Assembly (NCBI RefSeq): GCF_023734115.1
Contig: NZ_AP025737.1
Location: forward strand, 372,001-436,000
Source: Herbiconiux sp. L3-i23
Lineage (GTDB): Bacteria > Actinomycetota > Actinomycetes > Actinomycetales > Microbacteriaceae
Reading direction: 5' to 3'
Length of the DNA: 64,000 nucleotides
In this document: positions 39,071 to 47,347 of the stretch, piece by piece
Layout of the letters: each line of letters begins with the position of its first letter
Numbering within the stretch: the first letter of the stretch is position 1
The notes under the pieces: generated by a model
The model's input: only the letters and a program-made list of their open reading frames with translations
The model's database searches: none
Told to the model about the DNA's origin: nothing
Translations under genes and position numbers: made by a program

Positions 39071-39667
39071 GTGAGCGATTCCCGGATCGAAGCTGCTGTC
39101 CGAGACCGGGACGGGAAAGCATGGTGCCTGTTCATCGATCGCGATGGTGTGATCAACACCCGGATCATGGATGGTTACGTCCGCTCCTGGGAGGAGTTCG
39201 ACTTCGAGCCCGGAGCGCTGGAGGCCATCGCGAGCCTATCCTCGTGGGCACCTCGGGTGGTCATCGTGACCAATCAGCAAGGCATCGGCAAAGGCGTGAT
39301 GACCATGGCCCAGCTCGCCGCGATCCACGATCGGATGCTCGAGTCCATCACGGCGGCGGGCGGTCGAATCGATGAGGTGAGGTTCTGTCCCCACCTGGCT
39401 CGCGTCGGATGCGACTGCCGTAAGCCGAACCCCGGCATGGCTCTGTCATATCTGGCCGCGCATGACGAGCTCGACCAATCGTTGTCCGTCATGGTCGGCG
39501 ACACCGATTCGGACATGGAGATGGCGCGTCGTCTCGCTCTCGCAACCGGGGGAGCTATCAGCGTGCGCATCGACACGACGGAGGACCTCAGCGCTGATGC
39601 GACGTTCGCCAGCCTCTCGGAGTTCGCAGGAGCCGTGAGATCGGTCCGCGGCGGCGACCGTCTGTGA
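39071..39667 (+). CDS. gmhB: D-glycero-D-manno-heptose-1,7-bisphosphate 7-phosphatase
   Basis: 198 aa from GTG 39071. HAD phosphatase of the histidinol-phosphate/GmhB group: FIDRDGVIN (nucleophile Asp 23, acid Asp 25), VTNQQGIGKG, the zinc loop CPHLARVGCDC (Cys 106, His 108, Cys 114, Cys 116), RKPNPGM and VGDTDSDMEMA. The zinc loop and the neighbouring gmhA and hldE argue for GmhB rather than histidinol phosphatase. Removes the 7-phosphate between the kinase and nucleotidyl-transfer steps of HldE. Convergent with gmhA; the two stop codons are one base apart. Confidence 0.88.
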   Translation: MSDSRIEAAVRDRDGKAWCLFIDRDGVINTRIMDGYVRSWEEFDFEPGALEAIASLSSWAPRVVIVTNQQGIGKGVMTMAQLAAIHDRMLESITAAGGRIDEVRFCPHLARVGCDCRKPNPGMALSYLAAHDELDQSLSVMVGDTDSDMEMARRLALATGGAISVRIDTTEDLSADATFASLSEFAGAVRSVRGGDRL

Positions 39668-39668
39668 A

Positions 39669-40250
39669 TTACTCGGTGGAATACCCGAGTTCGTCCTCGA
39701 TGGACTGCATCAAGGAGTGGATGACCACGAGTTCGGACTCCTGAATGCGGTCGGCCCATCGGCCGGTGCCAAGCGCGATCGCAACGTCGGCGACGGACGC
39801 GATCGCATTGTCGCTCGTGCCGGAGGATGACACCACCGTTCCGCCCGCAGCCTTCATCGCCTCTGCTGCGCGCAGCACGTTGGCCGACTTACCGCTCGTG
39901 CTGAGAGCGAGGAGCACATCACCCGGACGAGCCAGAGCCTCGATGAACTTCGAGAATACGAACTCGTAGCCGTAGTCGTTCGCCACGCACGTGAGATGTG
40001 AGGGATCGGAGATGGCGATCGCCCGAAGTGGGGGGCGGTCGCCTCGGAAACGGCCGGTCAGCTCCTCTGCGAAATGCTGCGCATTCGTCATCGAACCGCC
40101 GTTACCGCACGCGAACAGTGTTCCCCCCTGTCGTAGGGAGGTGGCCATCACCGTCGCCGCTCGCTCGAACGCCTCGATGAACTCGGCATCCTCGGCGAGG
40201 GCGGCCATCCGGCGTGCGTTCTCAGCGAGGTTCTCTTTGATGACACTCAT
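39669..40250 (-). CDS. gmhA: Sedoheptulose-7-phosphate isomerase
   Basis: 193 aa from ATG 40250. SIS-domain isomerase making D-glycero-D-manno-heptose 7-phosphate, the first heptose step. LFACGNGGSMTNAQHFAEEL (His 59, Glu 62/63) and RFRGDRPPLRAIAISD match GmhA closely. STSGKSANVLRA is the phosphate loop, and the C-terminal RIQESELVVIHSLMQ supplies the catalytic His region. Lies 29 bp downstream of hldE on the same strand, so one operon hldE-gmhA is likely. Confidence 0.92.
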   Translation of the reverse strand: MSVIKENLAENARRMAALAEDAEFIEAFERAATVMATSLRQGGTLFACGNGGSMTNAQHFAEELTGRFRGDRPPLRAIAISDPSHLTCVANDYGYEFVFSKFIEALARPGDVLLALSTSGKSANVLRAAEAMKAAGGTVVSSSGTSDNAIASVADVAIALGTGRWADRIQESELVVIHSLMQSIEDELGYSTE

Positions 40251-40279
40251 GCTGCTGATCCTTCCATCGCTATTCGACC

Positions 40280-41764
40280 TCAGCCGCGTCGGACCTGCTG
40301 GCCCTGCGACAGGCGTGTTGTGGATACGCCGTCGAGCAGAGTGACAATGTGGACGCGCCCGCCCCACGCTTTCGCGTCGTCGCCGCCCACCACCTGGTCG
40401 GGGCGGTAGTCGGATCCCTTCACGATCACGTCGGGCTTGATCGCCTGGATCAACTCTCGAGGGGTGTCCTGCTCGAAAACGGTGACGAAGTCGACGTAGC
40501 GGACAGCCTCGAGTACAGTCATCCGGTCGCTCTGAGGTTGGAGCGGCCGCGCTGGACCCTTGAGCCGGGCCGTCGAGGCGTCCGAGTTGACTCCGACAAC
40601 GAGAACATCGCCCAATGCTCGAGCCTCCTTGAGCAACGCGACGTGGCCCGCATGCAAGAGGTCGAAGACACCGTTCGCGAAGACGACACGCTTGCCCGCC
40701 TGCTTCTCCACGGCAACCAAGCGGGCGAGCTCGATCCAGTCCTCGATGGTGCTCGGGCGTTGCTCGGGTGACAGCTCGACGAGTAGTTCGTTCAGCAGAT
40801 CTGCGCTGGTCACGATCGCAGTACCAGGGCGTCCGCAGGCGATCCCCGCTGCCATATTGCCCACCTGCACCGCTTGAAGGTTCGAGAGGCCGCTCGCGAG
40901 CGCGGCGGCGATGCCGGCGATCATCGAGTCGCCCGCGCCTGAGACGTCAGCGACCAGCCGTGCGCGGGTCGGGATGCGCGTGCGGTCGTCGCCCTCGATG
41001 ACCTCGACCCCGACGGCGGAGAGCGAGACTGCCAGCGCGCCGATCCCGTCGACCTGCAGCCGCTGCGCAATTCGATCGAGGGTCGCCTCATCAGGGCTCT
41101 CTGCATGCAACCCAGCCATCTGCAACGCTTCGGCGAAGTTCGGCTTGACGATGGAGGCACCCCGGTACTTGCGGATGTCGGAGGATTTCGGGTCGACGAC
41201 CACCGGGATCGAATGGCGCGAGGCGGAGGCGATGATCCTCGCCACCAGGTCGTCGGTCAACATCCCCTTGGCGTAGTCGGAGATGACGACAGCAGTCGAC
41301 TCGGGTCGGCTCAGCAGGGCCTCATCCAGCGCCGCCATCACGGAGTCCGCTCCCGCAGAGTCGAGCTCGACCGTGTCTTCACGGTCGACTCGGACGATCT
41401 GCTGCTGCCCCGCCACCACTCTCAGCTTCTCGATCGTCGGGGCGGCTCCCCGCTGCACGGATTTTGCGGTAACACCGGCATCGTCGAGAAGTCGCTTCAA
41501 CTCGGCTCCCGCCTCGTCGTCCGCCCAGGACGCGATGAGAGTCGTGGTCGCCCCGAGAGCGGCGACGTTGATCGCCGCATTGGCGGCGCCTCCGGCGACG
41601 CTGCGGTCCTCCCGTACCTGCATCACGGGAATCGGAGCTTCGGGTGAGATCCGATTCACCGTCCCATTCACGTACCGGTCGAGCATCGCGTCCCCGATGA
41701 CCACGACGTGTGCCGTGTCGAAGCCGAGGATGTGTTGAGGCGAGATCGGCGAGATATCAGGCAT
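40280..41764 (-). CDS. hldE: Bifunctional heptose 7-phosphate kinase / heptose 1-phosphate adenylyltransferase
   Basis: 494 aa. N-terminal ribokinase-like domain (residues about 15-330): VVIGDAMLDRYVNG, SVAGGAANAAIN, and the catalytic GAGDS (276-280). C-terminal cytidylyltransferase-like domain (about 355-490): FANGVFDLLHAGHVALL with HAGH at 371-374, then VNSDASTARLKG. Produces ADP-D-glycero-beta-D-manno-heptose together with GmhA and GmhB. This full-length fusion is standard in Gram-negative LPS biosynthesis and less usual in a Gram-positive. No hldD epimerase is in the window. Start ATG 41764 has only a weak ribosome site. Confidence 0.93.
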   Translation of the reverse strand: MPDISPISPQHILGFDTAHVVVIGDAMLDRYVNGTVNRISPEAPIPVMQVREDRSVAGGAANAAINVAALGATTTLIASWADDEAGAELKRLLDDAGVTAKSVQRGAAPTIEKLRVVAGQQQIVRVDREDTVELDSAGADSVMAALDEALLSRPESTAVVISDYAKGMLTDDLVARIIASASRHSIPVVVDPKSSDIRKYRGASIVKPNFAEALQMAGLHAESPDEATLDRIAQRLQVDGIGALAVSLSAVGVEVIEGDDRTRIPTRARLVADVSGAGDSMIAGIAAALASGLSNLQAVQVGNMAAGIACGRPGTAIVTSADLLNELLVELSPEQRPSTIEDWIELARLVAVEKQAGKRVVFANGVFDLLHAGHVALLKEARALGDVLVVGVNSDASTARLKGPARPLQPQSDRMTVLEAVRYVDFVTVFEQDTPRELIQAIKPDVIVKGSDYRPDQVVGGDDAKAWGGRVHIVTLLDGVSTTRLSQGQQVRRG

Positions 41765-41827
41765 TGAGAAATCCAGACGTGGGACGAGCGGGATTGACGC
41801 GATCCGACCGAACGAGAGTATCCGATC

Positions 41828-43066
41828 TCACTCGCGGCCGAGTTCGAGCAGATGCTCGGCGGCGGCGACGGCTTCCACCGCATGAACCGCGCGGATGCAA
41901 TGGGGTTCGCTGGCGGTGCATTCGTCGGTGCAGCCCTCGGCGGGGTGAGGCGGCTGCAGAACGACGCTACGGCGAGACCAGGGGCCGAAGCGCTCGGGGG
42001 CGTTATCGCTCCACGGTGAGCCGTTCGCCGGATGGCAGGTGACGACGATCGTGGCGACATCGAGGCTGCTCGCGATGTGCTGCAACCCGGAGTCGTTGCC
42101 GAGGAACAGCTGGCATCGGGAGATTGCCGCTGCGCTCTCGCTGAGAGTCAGTCTGCCCGCGAGATTGGCAGCATGAACCCCCTGGTCCGCGAGCCGAGTG
42201 ACCAGCGCGCCGGCCCGCCCGATGTCCACGTCGCCTCCGAGCACTTGAACGGCGAGCGACCGCGATCGGGACAGTTCGGTGAGCGTCTGAACGAGCTCCT
42301 CCGTCGGCCATTGACGCTTCGCGTCGCGGGCGCCGATCCCCACTCCGACGATCAGGTCAGATCGAGTGCTCAGTTCGGCAGCCCGGTCTGCCTTCCCGCG
42401 GTCGCTGGCGTTGAAGAGGGCATATCCGACCGCAGGGTCAGGACGAGGCAGCCAAGGCACGCCCAGGTGCTCGGCCACTCGCCGCAGCTGCTCGACAGAC
42501 AGCATCGGCGAGTCGCCGCGCGCGATGACGTCGGTGAGTAGACGCGTCTGCTCACCGAGCCATATCGGTTCACGCTCGGCTACAGGCGCGAATCCGACGA
42601 CGGAACGCGCGCGGGACGCTGAGGCGAGATAACGCAACGGCGTGTCGTCGAAATCCCACCGAGGCAGCACGGCGAGGTCGTAGCCGCGTAGCCCGAACCG
42701 GCGGAGCGCTTGACGTGCGGTGAGGAGCTGTCGCTTGAGGGCCGACCCCTCGACGACGGGGGACCAGGGGATCACCCGGTCGACGTAACCGGCGGCATGG
42801 AAGATGGTCGCCGGTACCGGCTTCACGACGAGGTCCAATCGAGCTTTCGGCCATTGGGCGCGCATCGACGCGAGCAGGGTAAGAGTCGTAACAGTGTCCC
42901 CGATCTCGTCGCTCCGCAGGACCAGTACGCGTCGTGGGGTGAAACGCGCGTCCCACGCACGAGGCCGCCACGAGCCGAACAACCTGGCGTACGCGGAGGG
43001 CGATAGCGGGTCTCGATGACGAATCGCGTTGATTCGCCATTCGATCCGCTGCAGGAGGCTCTTCAT
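41828..43066 (-). CDS. Glycosyltransferase family 9 (heptosyltransferase-like)
   Basis: 412 aa from ATG 43066, with GAGGAGCG about 10 nt upstream. The first motif, RVLVLRSDEIGDTVTTLTLL, carries the GDxxxT/L signature of heptosyltransferases. The C-terminal donor site is LFLGNDSGLQHIASSLDVAT (GNDSG...H). A Cys/His-rich stretch near the end (CTDECTASEPHC) may bind metal. It precedes hldE-gmhA on the same strand with 63 bp between, so it most likely uses the ADP-heptose made by them. Follows a GT2 gene by 15 bp. Confidence 0.87.
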   Translation of the reverse strand: MKSLLQRIEWRINAIRHRDPLSPSAYARLFGSWRPRAWDARFTPRRVLVLRSDEIGDTVTTLTLLASMRAQWPKARLDLVVKPVPATIFHAAGYVDRVIPWSPVVEGSALKRQLLTARQALRRFGLRGYDLAVLPRWDFDDTPLRYLASASRARSVVGFAPVAEREPIWLGEQTRLLTDVIARGDSPMLSVEQLRRVAEHLGVPWLPRPDPAVGYALFNASDRGKADRAAELSTRSDLIVGVGIGARDAKRQWPTEELVQTLTELSRSRSLAVQVLGGDVDIGRAGALVTRLADQGVHAANLAGRLTLSESAAAISRCQLFLGNDSGLQHIASSLDVATIVVTCHPANGSPWSDNAPERFGPWSRRSVVLQPPHPAEGCTDECTASEPHCIRAVHAVEAVAAAEHLLELGRE

Positions 43067-43081
43067 CGTGCTACTCGCTCC

Positions 43082-44023
43082 TCAGCGTCGACGACGCCAG
43101 AGATCGACCAGGAACCGCGCCCCATGGGAGAACGGTCGCAGGACGGAGGTCTCGCGTCGGAGTTGATTGACCAGGTTCGTGTACCGCTTGTCCAGTTCTT
43201 CGATTCTCTCGCCGAGCCGGCGTTCGGATGCCGCGATCGCGAGAGGGAGGGCAGTACCGTGCTCGTCGATCCATTGCGCGAGCGCTCGGTCGCGGACAAC
43301 GGCATCGTCCCGAGCATGCTCTCCTGACAGCTCGAACATGCTGTTCGCCGCTGCTCCTCGAACACCGGGACGCTGCGTCCATAGTGCGAGCGGGCGGGCC
43401 GACAGGTATCCGATCTCCCGATGGGGTAGGACGCGGAGGTAGAAGTCCCAGTCCTCGACTGCGTCGAGAGACTCGTCGTACCCACCGAAACGGTCATGCA
43501 GCTCCCGCCGGTAGAGGAACGAGATCGGCACGATCCGGTTGACGACGAGCATTTCGCCGAGCGAAATTCGGCTCATGCCCTGCCAGAAGGGGGCTCGGCC
43601 GCTTTCCGTCCAGACGCCGTTCCGGAGTTCCTCGTAGACGATCGTGGTGGCGGCCGACACGCCGCCAGCGTCGGGGTGGTTCTCGAGCCACCCCACCGTG
43701 TCCGCAAGGAAGTCGGGATCCCAGAGATCGTCGTCGTCGTGCAGAACCACGAACTCGCTCGCCGCCGCAGCGACGCCCCTGTTGGCCGCCGCGCAGCGGC
43801 CGCCCTCTCCTGGAGGCAGATGGATCACTTCTGCTCGGTCGGCGTGCTCCCACGATTCGACGACATCGTCGACGGCGGAGGTGGCACCACCATCGTTCAC
43901 GACGATCACCCGCCACTCGGCAGATGTCTGGGCGCCGATGTCTCGGAGAGCTCGAGCGAGGAAAGCGGGTCGTTCTTTGGTGCGAACGATGACGCCGACG
44001 CGAGGAGGCACGACTCCCAGCAT
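43082..44023 (-). CDS. Glycosyltransferase family 2
   Basis: 313 aa. GT-A core: VGVIVRTKERPAFLARAL, VVNDGG, VVLHDDDDLWDPDFL as metal site, DAVEDWDFYLRVLPH as the late acidic motif. The last 60 residues are helical and basic, probably membrane-associating. First gene of a minus-strand run GT2-GT9-hldE-gmhA. Start ATG 44023, or GTG eighteen bases further in where GGGAG lies close. Divergent from the lipoprotein gene. Sugar unknown. Confidence 0.87.
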   Translation of the reverse strand: MLGVVPPRVGVIVRTKERPAFLARALRDIGAQTSAEWRVIVVNDGGATSAVDDVVESWEHADRAEVIHLPPGEGGRCAAANRGVAAAASEFVVLHDDDDLWDPDFLADTVGWLENHPDAGGVSAATTIVYEELRNGVWTESGRAPFWQGMSRISLGEMLVVNRIVPISFLYRRELHDRFGGYDESLDAVEDWDFYLRVLPHREIGYLSARPLALWTQRPGVRGAAANSMFELSGEHARDDAVVRDRALAQWIDEHGTALPLAIAASERRLGERIEELDKRYTNLVNQLRRETSVLRPFSHGARFLVDLWRRRR

Positions 44024-44138
44024 AGGACGAGGGAGATCACAGCCGATCGAGGTGGCGCCGCAGCACGGCAGTTCCGTGCACGCGGCGGCGTCCGTGTCGC
44101 TCGTCGCCGCTCACCATGACTGCGTCAATACTTGAGAG

Positions 44139-44675
44139 GTGAACCAAGGTGCAGGCAGATCGACGCAACCCGGCAGACGTCGAGGACCGAGTTCGTTGGC
44201 GCAGAACGCTGTCCCGACACTGCTCGCTATGAGCCTGCTGCTGACCGGTTGCGCTGCTTCTGCGCCGTCGCCCACCTCCTCGTCGGCGTCGCCGAGCGCC
44301 GCGGCGCAACCGACCCCGGCGCGCACATCGGCTCCGACTCCGACGGTGACCGACTCCGTTGAGCCGGAGCCTGCTCCCGTGACCGACGGTCCTATCACGG
44401 TGACCATCGTCAACTGGGGCGCCGATGGTCGTACGCTTTCGGCGTCCGGACTCGTGACCGGCACCGACGACGCTGATGGCGTCTGCACTCTCACTGCACT
44501 CGCTGCCACGGGCGAGTCGCTCACCGGCACCGTCGCCCCGATCGCGACCCCGGAAGCGGTCAACTGCGGTGTTATCGATATCACGGCTCCGGCGGGTGAG
44601 TGGACCCTCGTGCTCGCCTACGAGTCGCCCAGAGCTAGTGGGAAGTCCGCTCCCCTCGAGGTGGTTCAGCCGTGA
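44139..44675 (+). CDS. Secreted lipoprotein of unknown function
   Basis: 178 aa, GTG start. A basic N-terminus and hydrophobic stretch end in the lipobox LLLTGCAAS (Cys 38), so it should be lipid-anchored outside the membrane. A Ser/Thr/Pro/Ala-rich linker (about 40-80) is followed by a small beta-rich domain (82-178) with two cysteines, ITVTIVNWGADGRTLSASG through TLVLAYESP. The domain looks like a bacterial Ig-like or carbohydrate-exposed fold, but I cannot name it. The LGFP protein gene starts inside its stop (GTGA), so both are made together, suggesting a joint wall-associated role. Confidence 0.75.
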   Translation: MNQGAGRSTQPGRRRGPSSLAQNAVPTLLAMSLLLTGCAASAPSPTSSSASPSAAAQPTPARTSAPTPTVTDSVEPEPAPVTDGPITVTIVNWGADGRTLSASGLVTGTDDADGVCTLTALAATGESLTGTVAPIATPEAVNCGVIDITAPAGEWTLVLAYESPRASGKSAPLEVVQP

Positions 44676-47347
44676 TCACGCGTTGGAGCCGATCGAGGTC
44701 GTTCGCGGCGTCCGCCGTCGTCGTCGCCCTCGGGGTTGTGATCGGACTCCTTACCGCGGTTGCGCCTCAGAACGCTCCGGCGGCGTCCGCTGCGAACGCG
44801 AGCGACTTTCAGCCGGGCTATCTGATCTCCGACTACAACTTCTTCGACTCGGGGTCGATGACGGCGGGGGAGATTCAGAACTTCCTGAACTCGAAGATCT
44901 CGGGATGCCGCGGCAGCAACGGGATGCCGTGCCTCAAGGACTATGTCGCTCAATCGACCCCTTCGCTCAGCGCGAACTCGTACTGTCGAGCCTTCCCCGG
45001 GGGAACAATGAGCGCCGCTTCGCTCATCGCCGCGGTATCGCAGGCGTGCGGGATCAGTCCCAAGGTGATTCTCGTCATGCTGCAGAAGGAGCAGGGGCTG
45101 GTCACCGATACCGCGCCCACTCCGCGGTCGTACTCCGCTGCATTGGGGCAGGGGTGCCCGGACGGCGCCGCTTGCGATCCCAGCTTCGCGGGCTTCTTCT
45201 ACCAGGTCTACGGTGCCGCTCGCCAGTTCCAGATCTACATGCAGAATCCGCGGTCGTTCAGCTACCAGCTGGGTTGGAACAACATCCTCTATCAGGCGAC
45301 ACCCCCGGACACCAACCGTGTCTGCGGCACCAGGTCCGTGTACATCCAGAACGACGCCACTCGCGCCTTGTACGTGTACACCCCGTACACGCCCAATCAA
45401 GCGGCCCTCAACAACCTGTACGGCACCGGCGATTTCTGCTCGGCGTATGGCAACCGGAACTTCTGGAGGCTTTACACCGACTGGTTCGGCGACCCGACGG
45501 GAAGTCCCGTCGTCGGCGAGTACGCCAAGGTTTGGGCCGCCATCGGCGGTGCGTCCGGGCTGCTCGGCGGACCGACGGGCATCGAAGAGTGCAACGGGCG
45601 ATACTGCCTGCAGACGTTCCGCGGCGGCACCATCTTCTGGTTCCCCGGTCGAGGCGTCTTCGCAGTGCCGTCGGTGGTCGAGGGCATCTGGCGCAACCTG
45701 GGCTTCGTCGACGGTGCGGCGGGTGCACCGACGGGAGTCGTCGTCTGCGAGTCCGACGGAACCTGCACCCAATCGTTCGACGGTGGCGTCATCGCGGCGG
45801 ACGGCAACGGCGGTTCGCTCGTCGGTCGTCACCTCGAGTCGGCATGGCTGGGCAACGGAGCGATCCGGCTCGGCGGTGCACGAGGCCCTGAAGTCTGCGC
45901 TGATGGCCGCTGCGCCCAGCTCTTCGCGCGAGGTGCGCTCTTCTCGGGCGGCCCTGCCACGGCCGTCACCGGGGCCATCTTCTCGGCCTGGAACTCAGCT
46001 GGACTCACCTCGGGCCAGCTCGGGTATCCGATCGCCAATGCGGTGTGCTCGTCCTCCGGTTGCACGCAGACCTTCGGTGGCGGCCTCATCGCATCGGCCG
46101 GGGGACGAGCCGAGGTCGTTCCCGAGCCCATCGCCACGAAATATCTGGCGCTCGGCGGACCGGCTCGACTCGGAGGCCCCGCGGGTCCCGCGGCCTGCGA
46201 TTCCGCTGGGGCCTGCAGTCAGACCTTCGGTGGCGGGCGGATCGACGTGACCGCACAGGGCGCCGCAGTGACCGAACGCTGGTTCCTCGAAGCGTGGGCG
46301 ACGGCGGGATACGAGCAGGGCAGGCTCGGTCGACCGCTCGCGGATATGACATGCTCCCCGGCGACCTGCTATCAGTCCTTCGCGGGCGGGATCCTCTCGG
46401 GTTCACCGTCTGGCAACGTCGTCGCGGTGTTCGGCGCATACCGGGATTCGTGGTTGGCGGCGGGTGGTCCGTCCGGTTCGCTCGGGCTGCCGTTGAGCGG
46501 CGAGTCTTGCAATGGTCGTGACTGTTCGCAGCCCTTCCAGGGTGGTGTCGTGGTGTGGACTCCGGCGAACGGCGCGGTGATCGTGTCGAGCTGGTTCGTG
46601 TCGCCATGGCAGTCGCAGGGGTCGGGTCTCGGCCGCCTTGGGGCGCCGGTCTCGGGTATGGTGTGCGAGCCGGCGACCTGCTATCAGTCCTTCGAGGGAG
46701 GGATCCTTTCGGGTTCGCCGTCCGGCGCGATCCTTCCGGTGTTCGGCGCGTATCGGGATTCGTGGTTGGCGGCGGGTGGTCCGTCCGGTTCGCTCGGGCT
46801 GCCGTTGAGCGGCGAGTCTTGCAATGGTCGTGACTGTTCGCAGCCCTTCCAGGGTGGTGTCGTGGTGTGGACTCCGGCGAACGGCGCGGTGATCGTGTCG
46901 AGCTGGTTCGTGTCGCCATGGCAGTCGCAGGGGTCGGGTCTCGGCCGCCTTGGGGCGCCGGTCTCGGGTATGGTGTGCGAGCCGGCGACCTGCTATCAGT
47001 CCTTCGAGGGAGGGATCCTTTCGGGGTCGCCGTCCGGCGCGATCCTTCCGGTGTTCGGCGCGTATCGGGATTCGTGGTTGGCGGCGGGTGGTCCGTCCGG
47101 TTCGCTCGGGCTGCCGACTCGTGCAGAGGCATGTCGCGTCACGTGGTGTGACACGGAGTTCCAGCGCGGCGTGATCACCTGGACTCCATCGATGGGGGCG
47201 CTCCCCGTCGCGCAACCCGTCTTCGGTCGGTGGAGCCAGGCCGGCGGCGTCGATGGCCAATACGGACTTCCCGTGGCTCCCGCGGTCGCGAGCGGAAACG
47301 CCGTGACTCAGCAGTTCCAGCGGGGGACCGTCTCGGTGAGCGGATGA
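44672..47347 (+). CDS. Secreted LGFP-repeat cell-wall protein
   Basis: 891 aa, GTG start. Signal peptide (about 1-42). Residues 43-275 form a Cys-containing domain with FFDSGSMTAGEIQNFLNSKI and ILVMLQKEQGLVTDTAP, which recalls lysozyme-like glycan hydrolases (possible catalytic Glu in KEQGLV; inference). Then come twelve LGFP-type repeats of about 52 aa; eleven of them carry a paired Cys motif CxxxxC or CxxxC followed by QxF. LGFP repeats occur in wall-bound actinobacterial proteins and are thought to anchor them to wall polysaccharide. Repeats 7-10 come from a 312-bp tandem duplication. The next gene starts in its stop codon (ATGA). Confidence 0.85.
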   Translation: MITRWSRSRSFAASAVVVALGVVIGLLTAVAPQNAPAASAANASDFQPGYLISDYNFFDSGSMTAGEIQNFLNSKISGCRGSNGMPCLKDYVAQSTPSLSANSYCRAFPGGTMSAASLIAAVSQACGISPKVILVMLQKEQGLVTDTAPTPRSYSAALGQGCPDGAACDPSFAGFFYQVYGAARQFQIYMQNPRSFSYQLGWNNILYQATPPDTNRVCGTRSVYIQNDATRALYVYTPYTPNQAALNNLYGTGDFCSAYGNRNFWRLYTDWFGDPTGSPVVGEYAKVWAAIGGASGLLGGPTGIEECNGRYCLQTFRGGTIFWFPGRGVFAVPSVVEGIWRNLGFVDGAAGAPTGVVVCESDGTCTQSFDGGVIAADGNGGSLVGRHLESAWLGNGAIRLGGARGPEVCADGRCAQLFARGALFSGGPATAVTGAIFSAWNSAGLTSGQLGYPIANAVCSSSGCTQTFGGGLIASAGGRAEVVPEPIATKYLALGGPARLGGPAGPAACDSAGACSQTFGGGRIDVTAQGAAVTERWFLEAWATAGYEQGRLGRPLADMTCSPATCYQSFAGGILSGSPSGNVVAVFGAYRDSWLAAGGPSGSLGLPLSGESCNGRDCSQPFQGGVVVWTPANGAVIVSSWFVSPWQSQGSGLGRLGAPVSGMVCEPATCYQSFEGGILSGSPSGAILPVFGAYRDSWLAAGGPSGSLGLPLSGESCNGRDCSQPFQGGVVVWTPANGAVIVSSWFVSPWQSQGSGLGRLGAPVSGMVCEPATCYQSFEGGILSGSPSGAILPVFGAYRDSWLAAGGPSGSLGLPTRAEACRVTWCDTEFQRGVITWTPSMGALPVAQPVFGRWSQAGGVDGQYGLPVAPAVASGNAVTQQFQRGTVSVSG
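46429..47113 (+). repeat. 312-bp tandem repeat inside the LGFP gene
   Basis: Unit A 46429-46740, unit B 46741-47052 and a 61-bp start of a third unit at 47053-47113. A and B differ at about three positions (for example CATACC versus CGTATC at the unit start). Each unit encodes 104 aa, two LGFP repeats. Such identity implies a recent duplication or gene conversion and predicts length variation by slippage or recombination. Confidence 0.92.

Noticed and set aside
46429-47113. Tandem repeats considered as a CRISPR array
   Set aside because: Period is 312 bp, units are contiguous without unique spacers, and the reading frame encodes LGFP repeats.
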